From assembly GCA_047495785.1 (NCBI GenBank), contig JBLDXI010000034.1, forward strand, positions 434,001 through 498,000: a stretch of DNA of 64,000 nt, given 5' to 3'. The notes beneath the pieces are model-generated. The model was not told where the DNA came from and ran no database searches. It was given only the letters and a program-made list of their open reading frames with translations. Origin of the DNA: Lepidodermella squamata (Eukaryota > Gastrotricha). The number at the start of each line of letters is the position of its first letter. The stretch's first letter is position 1. Shown one piece after another: positions 21,081-32,317 of the stretch. Both the position numbers and the translations under genes were made by a program.

Positions 21081-23900
21081 ATGGGAACAGCTGTTCTTGC
21101 TGTTTTCAGCGGTGAGCCAAATTTTTAATTAAAATTTTTTTTAAATTTTCATTTTAATTTTCTAAAAATTATAATGAAATTTCGGTTCTACGACTAAACC
21201 GCAGCGTCAATACAGATAGCGACAACTCCGCACGGACAGCACCGCAAAATGAATTTAAAATTAATTAATTAATAATTTTGGCAACGACAACTCAGCAAAA
21301 GTCAAATTCAATCGAATTCAATATTTTTATTCAATTAATTGAAATAATTGCTATCACGTCAACTCCGCAAATGACCATTTCAGATAACGAAAACTCCGCA
21401 AAATTAATTATTTAATTATCGAAAAGGAACCATTTCTAACCGTAAACCTAATGCTAACTCTGACCACCATCTTACTCTTACTATGAATCGCTGTATATTC
21501 ATCCAATCCTAGTAGCCTGGTGCGGAGTCGAAAGATTTATTAAGCAAGCAAAAATAAATAATTTGCGGGCTTGTCGTTGTCTGAAATAGTCATTTGCGGA
21601 GTTGACGGGAAAAAAATTATTTCAATTAATTGAATAAAAAATTTAAAATTGAATAAATTAGACGTTTGCGGAGTTGCCGTTAACAAAATAAGTAATTAAT
21701 TAGTTTTTAATTAATTTTGCGGAGTTTTCTGTGCGGAGTTGTCGCGACTGGAGTGTCAAGGGCGGCTTAGTCATAAGGCGGAAATTTCACCCTGCTCACT
21801 AATCTATTTTTTTTTATTTTCCAGGCAAATAATATGCCTAAATTATGTCTAAAATTCCTAAAATTTCTAGGCATACCTGAAATTTGAAAATTTTAATAAG
21901 AAAATTCAGATAATTTCAATTTTAATTTCAAAATAAAATTACAACCTTTAGCATCAATTCTAAAATTACCTATAATTAACGAGAAATTTCAATATTTTTT
22001 TCCTCAATTTTTGAATTTTATAAATATTTTAACAATTTTTTTGAAATTTTAATAGAATTTCAAAAGTGTAATTTTTTATATTTTATTTTCTCAGCTTTAT
22101 CGTTTCTGTCGCTAACTACTGCTTCCGGTCCCGATGGCATGTACATCGGCGTTATTACCGAAATGCCGAACCGCAATAACCCATACGCCTTCCGCGGCTT
22201 TTACACAGTCGCCCTGCCCGATAGTGGGTCACCCGTTTTCGCGAACCCGTTCACAGGCGGCCTGACGTGTGACCTCAATTTCGACGCCGCCTACACGCGC
22301 CAACCCGAGCACGGCTACTACGTCCAAAGCCTGTCGACCGACAGCGTGGCGAGTCTCAACTACCAATGCATATCCCCTACCTACAACCCAGCACCCGGTG
22401 AGGGGGTGAAAAATTTCGGCGGGCTGTATATGCGACGGTTCAGGGTTAATGAGGCGAAAACTGAGCAGCAATTAACGGCGAGTCCATGGAATCGGTGCAA
22501 AACCGGGTACACCCAGGTGAATTTCGAACTCAGGGGCGGTGTTGATTCGTCCGATTTCTCACGTCGGGACGATCAAATTTGGCTGATTGCCTGTTACATT
22601 AAGGTGACAAATGGCCAAATCGGCGGGTTCTTCTTGACCTCGTACTGGGATGGTGCGAATAACCGGTTAACAAGGTTCAACCCGACAACGGAGGACACGT
22701 CTTGCGGGTCGGGCTATCGACAGGCCCTTTTAACGACTGGGTTATCGTTTTACACCGGCAGGCAGTGCGGCGGAGATTCGTGCCCGGTTGCGATTCATTA
22801 TTGCTACCTGACCGATGCGGCACCCCTGGGCGCCCCTGGGTCAAAGGGTGCTAAGGGTGACATGGGTCCAGCCGGTGGTCTTGGAGTTACTGGTCCAAAG
22901 GGTGATCGCGGTTTTATTGGTTCGAAGGGTGACATGGGTGCTCCGGGTGCCACGGGGCCCGCCGGAGCACCCCAGGGGTCAAAGGGTGCAAAGGGTGATA
23001 AAGGTGATTTTTCCTAATTTCAACTTGAAATTGGTCATAAAATTCTTATTTCAGGTGACCGGCCTCAGGACGGCATCCCTGGCACCAACGGAACCAATGG
23101 GAACCCCGGTAGTCCAGGTTTCAAAGGTGAGCCGGGTAATACGGGCGGCAAGGGCGAACTCGGCTTGCCCGGATCACCCGGTCCTAAGGGTGACGCAGGT
23201 CCTAGAGGATCACTTGGTTTCAAGGGTGAAAAGGGTGAGCGTGCGTTTCAAGGTTCAAAGGGTGCTAAGGGTGATTCGGGTGCCAAGGGCCTCGACGGGG
23301 TGAAGGGTGATCCTGGCTACGACGGAATCGATGGTCTCAATGGGCTCCCGGGTCTGCCGGGTGCTATTGGCCCTGCTGGCAGGGGCCACAAGGGAGATTG
23401 TGGTAGGGACGGTATCGGCCTGCCAGGGCCCCCTGGGTTACCTGGTCGGCACGGAAGACACGGCCTTAAAGGTCAGAAAGGTGAACGAAACGGACCTAAA
23501 GGTGACAAAGGTAAATTCCTAAATTTTCCTATTATTTCCAGTGAAAATCTGATTTTTCTCACGGCTCCTAGGTGATTGTATGCAGGGCAATCCAGGTGAA
23601 CCAGGTAAAATTTCAATTTAATTTCAAAATTCAACAAATAAATTTTTTAAATTATTTTTCTGATTTTTAGGAATGAGAGGAAGACGCGGCAAAAGAGGAA
23701 GGCGTGGTTTTAAAGGCGAACCCGGCTTGACGATAGTCGGGCCACCTGGGCCCACTGGGCACCCTGGCCCTCCGTGCAAGGTCTCCGAGGAAACGCTGCG
23801 ATCTATGGTCGTCAAAATTCTAGACGATCTACTCGTCGAAGCTTCGAGTGAAGAGCAGGAAACTGGAGCGGAACTAGAAGATGATAAACTGTTCGCCTGA
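21081..23900 (+). CDS. Secreted collagen-like protein with novel N-terminal domain
   Basis: Exons 21081-21111, 22095-23003, 23055-23510, 23572-23604, 23671-23900 (552 residues). The start ATG gives a signal peptide MGTAVLAVFSALSFLSLTTA. Residues about 20-240 form a Cys-containing domain I do not recognise, rich in Tyr and Gly with paired motifs (RCKTGYTQVNFELRGG; SCGSGYRQALLTTG). Then come about 200 residues of Gly-X-Y triplets with many KGD/KGE/KGAKG blocks, short interruptions, a basic stretch (GRRGKRGRRG) that could be a furin-type site, and an acidic C-terminal tail. A 33-nt exon encodes exactly 11 codons. The secreted trimeric collagen assignment follows from the repeat; ligand or matrix role unknown. 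Intron 1 (about 980 nt) holds a foldback element. A poly(A) signal lies at about 23934. Confidence 0.85.
21178..21788. mobile_element. Foldback element in intron 1 of the collagen-like gene
   Basis: Outer arms (ACGACTAAACCGC left, GCGGCTTAGTCAT right) are imperfect inverted repeats, and the interior is built from repeated GACAACTCCGCAAA-like words in both orientations with AT-rich spacers. About 610 bp. No coding capacity. Confidence 0.7.
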
Positions 23901-24274
23901 TCTAGATCAAATCAATTCTTTCATTTTATTCGCAAATAAATGTACTTTATTTTTGGGAAATCGAAGCTTAAAATCCGAAAAATTTATTTACAATATTTTA
24001 AGCTTCGAATTTTTCGCCGACTTGACATCTTGAAAAATATTAATTTTTGAAATAAAATTATATATAATTATATAATAGCTTTTTTTATTTCACACGTGTT
24101 TTGCCGCTGGTCATCAGTACAACGGTTCAAGTCTCCCACAGCATTAAATATACGCACCCACGTTATAAGGCTTTTGTTCACAGCAAAAATACTACGACCA
24201 CAGGTGAATACTAAACAATTTTTCACTACAATGATTTTTTTATAATAGAACTTCAAAGGTCAGCTGAGGCGAAA

Positions 24275-25452
24275 ATGTTTGTGCCTCGCCATTGGATTCG
24301 AGTCGCGATTTTGGCAGCTTTGGCTGGTCCTGTAATTGTCATTGAAGGTATAGAGACAATTAACAAAAAATGACCGCTTTGAACACAGTCCACAAATTTT
24401 GAATATTTTCGAACAAAATTATTTTTAAAATGTTCCTTAATTTTTTAATTTTTGAAAATTCGAAAATCTATTTGCTCAATATTTGGATTTTACATTGAAT
24501 TTTAAATTTTGAAATTTTAAACGAATTTTACTTGTCAATTTTTTGTTCAATTTGCCTATTTATGAATATTTCCTTTTTAATTTCAAATTTCAAGCGAATT
24601 TTACATTTCTTTTCGAAATTTGGTTCAATTTGTGTTTTTTTACGAATATTTCTTATTTTAGGACACGTTCCTGCGGATCAAGTCGCTCACAATTACCGAA
24701 ACTTAGCTCAGCTCTTACCTCAAATCGCCAAAGCTTTCCACGCTAAATTCATCGAAAAAGTCAACAATCGGGCATTGCTGAACCGAGACGAGCAAAACCT
24801 AGCCTCACTGCACTCAATCCTCCGTGACGAAATGCTAATCGCATCGGCCAGCCTCATTGAAGCGTTCAATTTTATTTACCGATCGAAATGCATCGACGCA
24901 AAGAGCGGCGAAATTTCACCCGATAGCATATGCGCGAATCGCGCCTACACCACGCTACAACAATTCGCGGCCGAATTGGTACTGGCCACCCTAGGCCAGC
25001 AGACAACGTCGAAAACTCCGATTGAAATCGAAATGCGGAAATTACGCGGAAAATATTTGGAAAAATTACTGATAGGGGTCGATAAATTTTTCAGCGCACT
25101 TTACGGCCCGGTTATACCTAGGAATTTACATGAACTCATCGATTTTTACAAGGATGACTACGTCGAGTTGTTCATGCGAGAAATTTGTTACAAACGCGAT
25201 TTAAGCGTCAGCGAATGGCCGGCGAATTTTCTGGAATTTTTACGCGTGAATCAGGTCAAGCATGACGAGACGCTGGTCGCCATGGTTCGGTCTGGAGCTT
25301 TGAATGAGGAAACTGCGAATATTTTCAGCTTTGGCTATCGAAGCGTCATCGATTTTATGGATAAATACGTCGTCTCAGATCGGCATTCCAAAATCAGCGA
25401 AAAATCTAGAAATTCGACTGTAATTTTGAAACGCAAAAAAACTGAATTTTAA
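24275..25452 (+). CDS. Unknown secreted helical protein
   Basis: Exons 24275-24347 and 24662-25452 (287 residues), joined through a 314-nt AT-rich intron ending TTTTAG. The N terminus (VRVAILAALAGPVIVIEG-like stretch) reads as a signal peptide or signal anchor. The rest is helical, with few Cys and a basic tail. I do not recognise a family. Its layout (helix-rich, Phe/Leu/Glu/Lys-rich) is reminiscent of the gene at the left window edge. AATAAA follows at about 25494. The alternative, a longer first exon from 24532 as an open frame, would lack the signal peptide and run through intron-like sequence. Confidence 0.65.
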
Positions 25453-25585
25453 AATATTCCACCTTAAAAAATATTTCGAAATGTTTTTATTATCAATAAA
25501 TCAAATCAAAAGCAACGTCAAAAGTGTCAAATATCATTCAAGATTGTGAATGAAAAATGTTGGTCAATAATTCAATATGAAATTC

Positions 25586-28500
25586 TCAGTGGCCATTTGC
25601 GTGGCCATTGGAGTAGCCATTCGAAGTATGGCCATTGCTGTGCCCGTTCGAATACCCATTCGACGTTTTGCCGTTAGATTGCGCTTGTTGCTGCTGGCGG
25701 TTGTAGCGTTTCCAGTACATGTCCAGCTCGAGGAAAACTAGCTTTTTAATCGGTTTAGGAAGAGCCGAATACAAGATAGGTGGTAGTGGGATTAGCGGGC
25801 TTGTCGAGGCCTTGTAACGCTTGTAGTCTGAAGAATCAGCGTAACGCTTGTCTGAACGAGCCTCAGCCAGAGGGATACCTAAAAATGAGAAAAAAATGAA
25901 TAAAAATCATAATAAAAACAATGAAATTTGAAAAAAATTTAAAATACAAATTTTCAAAAATTTCAGAAATTTCAGAAAAATATTGAAAAATTTGAAAAAA
26001 AATTCAAATTCACTTGGAATTTTTTTAAATTTTGTGTCTCAATATTTATATAATTTTATTAATGCGGAAAAAATAACTACGAGAAGACATAATTTTCCCC
26101 CGCGTCCTTAAAATTTCCAAACTCTCACTTTATCTTCATGAATCCAATTTTGTCGATTTGCGAAGCGCGTAAAAACCGCACATTTACTGTTGCGCGATGC
26201 TGAGTATCAATTGGACGAAAAACGTAAACGTAGCTACCTTGTTACTGACTGTAGAACTACCTACTCACTCTTATTCAACGACGCCGCTACCAAGCAAGCA
26301 ATCGCAGTAAATGAACAAGAACTCGTCAGAGAAAGACCGCTGAAAACCGTTCAGGCCACTTCATTGCTAGTTGACCCTGAACCTTTGATTGGTTCTTCCA
26401 ATCGCTTATTGGCTCAACAAGCTCCCAACCCAAGCCCTGTAGCTGAACCTGGCCCTTACAATCGCTCGATCGTCCCTGAACCGAGGCCTGGTCCTTCAAA
26501 TCGTTCATTGCCAATTATGACATTTTTTACTCAAAACTTCAACTTTGAACCTTCAAAATGTTGTCTCCCGACCATCCTTAAAAAACGGCTCTCAAATTTG
26601 TTTCTATTTTATAATCGATTCCAGGGGATGAAAATGAGCATAAAATCTCAAAATTATGAGATAAAAATGGGATTTCCGCTCAATTTCGCTGATAAAGCTT
26701 TCTGAATTTTTATGAATTAAAATTGGTTGAGGTGTGAAGGCCCTCTAGTCGCAGCCGACGTGCGCGTAATAATATAACCCGCGATTCGCCGCCGAAAAAG
26801 CGCGGACAGCCACCGAACCGCCTCGAAGTGCCAGTCGCCGTTAAATCACATTGTAATTTCATAGTAATTCCTTTTTTCATTTTGATGATCCACCTTAATT
26901 ACGACAGCGCCTCCGCCGCGTAAGCAGTTGCATACCGAGGAAGAGCCAGTGGCCAAACAGAAACGCGGCAGGCCTCCTAAGGTTAAAGATCTAGCATCAG
27001 CACCTAAAAAGCGCGGCCGGCTGCTGTCAGGTAAACGAACCTCGTCTCCTGTGTCAACTTCGTCATCGCCTGTTCCTGACTTGCCGATACTTGATTTCCC
27101 AGATATTGTTATTTCGCCCACATCGCCGAGAAGAAGGCGAGCAAAGAAGAGGATGATATGTTTCGATTTTTTACTTCGAAAATCAGTGAATCACAACCGT
27201 CATCTTGGAAAAATAGACAGCTTTTGGTCACGATTTTCGTACTAATAACGCCGTCGAAGGGTGGCAAAACAAAATCAATCGCCTCGTGCATAGCCTACAC
27301 CTTCTGTCTTTCTGAGTCTTCATCGAAATAATTCTGATGGACGAAGCAAGAAAGCCGATGCTCACGGTAAACTACTGTAGCGAATTTCAGGCGAAAAAGA
27401 CCTAGCCTGCCGTAAAAAGTATGAACTTCTGAGAACAACAACTTGACGAAAAATTAGCTACGAAATTGCTGGATAAGAAACTGAACGTGATCGACTACTA
27501 GCGCTGCCATTTATCTCGTATGGCGTCATTTGCGCAAACGTCAATTGCGCTAAAAACGACGCAATGAACTATAAAAATTACTTTCCCAACTAATTTTATA
27601 ATCAAAAGATTTTTTCATCTTAATCACACACCTATTTCTTTTGCTTTACCAGAAAAGCGAAGTAAATCATTTCAATATCTTTAAAAATAAATTAAATTTA
27701 AAAAATGTATGCACTATAAAAATCCGCATTTACGAAGGGAAAAGGAAAATATATGCCTTTTTTATTTTTTAGCAGTATAGCGTTATAAAAATGATTTCTA
27801 TTTTCCTCCAAATTACGAATTTTCTATCAATTTTCTCTCATTTTAGGCAATTTTTTGGCAATTTTTTTGAATAATTTCAGATTTGTTGAAAAAATGAAAA
27901 ATTTCAAAAATTTCAAAATTTTGATCTGTAATTTTGGTGTTAATTTTAAGGATTTCCAAAACTTGATCTGTAAATATGTATTAATTTCAAAAATAAATTA
28001 CAAATTTTTCAAAAATTATTTAAATTACCTGAGAGGAAGCACAGCAAAAAGAACGTGAGACCAGGTGAGGCGGCGCTGATTAAATAGCCCAGCGAAAATC
28101 TGTTCGCCGCATAAATCGAACACGAGCTCAGGTACAGGCCCAGCCACATGATAATCTCGCCGAAATAATTCGGATGCCGCGAGTAGTACCACAGGCCGGT
28201 ATCGGCGTCGAAATCGCTCGACTGTTTCGACGGGCTCGTCGCAATAGGCGTCCGAGCGTAACGCTGATGGTCGGAAACGGCCTCGAAAAAGAACCCAACG
28301 GCCCAAATCGCGAGACCGGCATAATCGAGGCGATTCAGTGGCACGTCGACTGAGGCTGAATTTGTGAGGGTGACAGGTAGCGACACGGTCCATACCCACA
28401 CCATTTGGATGACCCAAAAGCCGAGGAAACGCAGGAAATTTTCGCGAATTCCGTCGAATCGCGCGTCTTTATCGCGGCGTAGGACGCGATTGAGGAGGAA

Positions 28501-29060
28501 AAAACCGAGGCGAACCGCCCAGATTGTGACGCATAGGGTGTGGAGAGCTTGCCGGGTTGTATGAGTGCCTTTTAGCAGGAAAACCAGCCATGCGAGAAGG
28601 GCAAAATTCATCGACCCAGCAAAGTCGGTTACCTGAAAGAGAAATTTCAATAAATTTAAATTAAATTTAAAAATTAAAATAGATTTAAAATTTTGTAAAT
28701 TAAAAAAAAATGTTTGAAAAATTAAAAAATTCAGAAAAATTACTTAATTATTTCATTTAATTTTTCTCTCTTTTTTACTAACGATCATGAGTCCCACTTG
28801 ATGAATTGACCCGCAATTGTTGAAAGGTCATTGCGAGAATATCAGCCGGCGGAAAAAATCTATACAAGAATTTTCTGAAATTTTGGCTCAGGTCCAATAA
28901 TGTTTTTTTTAATTAACGAAAAATCAATTTTTGAGCTCACCTTATCGAATTTGAAGGTATTAGCAACGGCGAAGAATGACAGTTGGATGCAGACCGTAGC
29001 CAGGCCGGACAAGCCAAGGTAGTACGGCATGTCGTTGCTTATCACGGCGGTTGAAGCCAT
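25586..29060 (-). CDS. DUF1295 / steroid 5-alpha-reductase-like membrane protein
   Basis: Exons on the minus strand 29060-28941, 28632-28029, 25878-25586 (338 residues). The protein has several hydrophobic segments and the family signature YSRHPNYFGE followed by IIMWLG, plus the later PLAEARSDKRY / YKRYKASTSPLIP block that ends DUF1295 proteins. Members of this family resemble 3-oxo-5-alpha-steroid 4-dehydrogenases and are predicted NADP-dependent membrane reductases; the substrate is not known. The C-terminal extension is a low-complexity NGYSNGHSNGH run of about 25 residues not typical of the family. Intron 2 is 2150 nt and contains AT-hook-like coding sequence on the opposite strand. Confidence 0.85.
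26160..27245 (+). other. Nested opposite-strand sequence encoding AT-hook-like motifs (gene or relic)
   Basis: Inside intron 2 of the DUF1295 gene, on the plus strand, are open stretches of coding-like composition. 26190-26520 encodes a basic then Pro-rich region with repeated PxPGPSNRS-type units. Near 26790 reads KKRGQPPNR, at 26964 the canonical AT-hook core in QKRGRPPKVKD, and near 27010 KKRGRLLSGKR, followed by a Ser/Pro-rich stretch and a basic RRRRAKKR patch. AT-hooks bind the minor groove of AT-rich DNA. Frame breaks between the pieces need introns I could not place with certainty, so this may be a nested gene or a decayed one. Confidence 0.4.
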
Positions 29061-31055
29061 TTTGCAGTGAAGTCAATAAAATAATTGCCAAAAAATTCCA
29101 CCTTAATTTCGGCGAATAATCTAGAACGCAAAAATTAAGTAATGAGGTTAAATAATTAGCTGCTCGCGTTGCACAGAGCGGCCGGTTGTCCACTATTTCG
29201 AGGTCTTGCAGCTAAATACAGCTGGCCCCTTGTTAACTAATCGCGTTATAGAGCTCAAGTAGAACGCAGTTCAAGTAGAAAAGTAAACACAGCCGTAAAT
29301 AAACGGCGAGACATGGGCGAGATAACGCGCACCTTCTAACACATAGGCATCAGTCTCAAGAAATTAGGTTTAATTTCCACAAAAACAAGCGAAAATAAAA
29401 GAAATCAGACAGGCCACTGATCTATTATTTAGGTCACGACGCACTTGGGTCGGGTCGGCAAAATGATGCAATAATAACAAGTAGGTCATGGAAAATTTGA
29501 AAACAAAACGGTAAAAATTGTCGTCAAACAGGGTACATTTACAACTAAGGCTTTGCAGGTTATCAACTTTTCAGGATATACGCCAATTTTCACATAAAAT
29601 TCTTTGTTTCATTAACTTTCATTTGAAATTAGACTCGCGGTGATTTGGAAAAATTTACAAAAAGCACGTGCCAAGAGGAATTATTTCATTTAAAAAAGAA
29701 GCTGTTTCACTATCTGTTCCTGATTATTTTGAAAAATCAGATGATAATTTCTACACTTGTAATAAATTCCAAATACACTACCCACCTTTGCTGTAAAATT
29801 TCAGAATTTCTTTGAGAATTTTAAAGAGCAAAAAACGAGTCGCTGAAACGAGTGTAAAAAGTCCCAGAAAATGAACTGTCTAAGCAGGTCAAAAAGACAC
29901 ATCTAATCGGGCTGTTTTATCGGCTGGTTAACGCAATAATCGTAACTGGGCCGAAGAAAAACAAAGATAGCAGCCCTACAGAGGATAATTTTAGCTTGAA
30001 ACAATAAAAATAACAATTAAAATTAGAAAACCGCAGACCAAATTATGGAAAAAGCTTATGTATGTCTCTCTTTAGGTCAACATAGGCATAAAGCCTGAAT
30101 ACCAGTGTGAATTTTGTCTCGTTTGTAAATTCAGAAATTCCCAATTCCTAATACACGTCGGAAAAAATAATAGAAATTCTACAAGTGAAGATAAGAGAAA
30201 TGAAGGGGAATTTTCGGGAAGTTATTCGAGGAAATAATGGTAGATTACAACAGCCATTTTTTTACTATATAACGCCAATGCGTAATGCTTATACGAAGAA
30301 TTATCGTCATTATTATACGTTCCATAGTACACACCGCCGCTAGTACTACGATTATTATTATACGCGTGTGCTCTGGTTCATTTCTTGTAGTCCACGAGTG
30401 CGATGCGTCATGAATGGCCTCGAAAAAATGTACAAATATTGCTTGCGCGCGTGCTTCGTATCGTAATTTTATTACTACGACGTTGAAATAAAAGACGAAT
30501 AACAGTGTCCCAAACCAGGATCTTAGATGAGATACCGCTAGTCCGTGCTTCGGAAGCTTTGTATTTCATTCAGAATTTTCTAGAAAACATTGAAATTCCA
30601 TAGCACAAAAGCTTTTTCTACATGCTATTATAGTCTTGAAGAATCGGGAAGAAATTATTCTGGAATTTTTTTGGAAATTGTTCCATATCTCTCCTCATTT
30701 TATTGGGAATTTAACGAGTAAAAAAACTATCAAATAGAAAAAAAACAGAAAAAATATTGTGAACATTTCGAAAATTCACAAAAATCAATGGAAGGGTTGC
30801 CACCCGTGAAATTTATATCAGCTTTTAGAGGAGAGATCCTGCTATACGTAGCGAAAATATCAGCCAAATCGGAGTGAGGCTATTTGAGATTTTTCATTTT
30901 CATAATAGGCACCCATATTTTATTGATCACTGCGCACTTTTTGCGCTCATTTTATTACCACGCATTATTACTGTAATCAAGTGATTTCTACCGTCAAGCA
31001 AAAACTGCAAAAATCACGATGAATTATCTCGGCACACTTAAAATATCCGTGGTCA
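29061..31055. other. Gene-poor stretch
   Basis: No gene is supportable. 29520-29880 contains words ('aaggctttgcagg..', 'cacataaaattctttg', 'ctttcatttgaaat') matching the interior of the CCGTAA-ended element at 19071-19852, so it is a decayed relative. The rest is unique AT-rich sequence. Confidence 0.5.
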
Positions 31056-31598
31056 GACTTTTCAGCAGTGACACTTCAGCAAATGAGGGTCAAATCAGCA
31101 GTGACATTTCATCAGTGACACATTGTCAGTAAAAAATCCATAAAAATCAATTTTTTGAATCAATTTTAATAATTTATGTAGACAAGTGAGCAGGGACATT
31201 TCAGCAGCGACAAAATAGCAGTGACTATTGAGCAGTGACTTGTCATCAGTGACAAATGAGCAAGTGACACTTCATCAATTTTTATTAATTTATCTCGGGC
31301 ATTGAACTTGCAATTTTTGAGCTCAACTTCAATGCAGCGCATAGTCCCCCTGCTGAGTACGGCTGAAATTCAATTGATGAAATGTCTCCGCTGAAATGTC
31401 ACTGCGCAAATGTCACCGAGATGAAGATAATAAATTTGCAAAAATTTGGGATTAATTATCAAAAATCACTGCTGACTTGTCACTGATCATTTGTCACTGC
31501 GCAAATGTCGCAGCTCAAATGTCACTGCTCATTAGTCACTGATGAAAAGTCACTGCTCATTTGACCCTCATTTGCTGAAATGTCACTGCTGAAAAGTC
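31056..31598. mobile_element. Foldback element of AGCAGTGACATTTCAGCA words
   Basis: Left end GACTTTTCAGCAGTGACACT, then 'TCAGCAAATGAGGGTCAAAT'; right end is the complement of both in reverse order. The interior consists of about twenty variants of CAGTGACATTTCAGCAG in alternating orientation. A degenerate copy lies at 16861-17181. Confidence 0.85.
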
Positions 31599-31866
31599 GT
31601 ACAACCAAAATATCACGTACTAGTGTGTCACTGCTGTACACATTTTATGTCGGAGGTTGAGGCTGAGTGGTCAAGGAATGAAGAAATCAAAAATTAAAAA
31701 TTAAAAGGGAAACATATTTTGCTGTGGGAGCTGGTGACTAATTTTTTTATGGTTCGCCATGCATTAGCCTTCCTTAAAATTTGAAAGGGCTGCACACGCT
31801 CAGTCGCGAGAAAGAGAAAAGAAATTAAAAAAATTAAAAAAAAAAATTAAATCGAAAAAAGATTTC

Positions 31867-31947
31867 GACGCAGAAGGGATTCGAACCCTCGCGGGCAGAG
31901 CCCAATGGATTAGCAGTCCATCGCCTTAACCACTCGGCCACCGCGTC
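31867..31947 (-). tRNA. tRNA-Ser (anticodon GCT)
   Basis: On the minus strand the 81-nt sequence starts GACGCGGTGGCCGAGTGG and ends CTGCGTC. The 7-bp acceptor stem pairs with one G-T. The A box is TGGCCGAGTGG and the B box GGTTCGAATCC. The anticodon loop reads ACTGCTAAT with GCT as anticodon (reads AGC/AGT Ser codons), and the long variable arm (about 15 nt) is the class II feature of serine tRNAs. No intron. Confidence 0.95.
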
Positions 31948-32317
31948 TTCATATTCGCGTTATGATGATAACCGCTTTTATATAATTATTCATCACACGC
32001 AGTGAAAATATTAAGCCAGCGTCGTACAACGTGGTTATATTATGGATCGATTGCGTCAACCATGCTAGCTACTACATACGTGCCGAGTATTATAACGTGT
32101 TATGACCACACATAATAATACAACGAAATAACGCCAGCTGTAATCACACCTTAATTATCGAAGAAAATCGGTATTAATTACATGCAGGAGCATTGATTCT
32201 TGCTCTTGCACCAACCTTAGCGCCAGGGTGATGTAGAAAATCTTTAATTATTAAACATTTCGTAAAAAAAATGCAACCATAAAATTGTGTAATTCGTAAA
32301 AAACAAATTGTCTGAAA

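Noticed and set aside
30505-30560. Sequence resembling a mitochondrial 12S rRNA motif ('aaaccaggatcttagatgagatacc')
   Set aside because: Only a short match; the flanks do not continue as rRNA.
31056-31598. Regular repeated words taken as a possible CRISPR array
   Set aside because: Repeats are in both orientations, variable, and without unique spacers; the window is eukaryotic.
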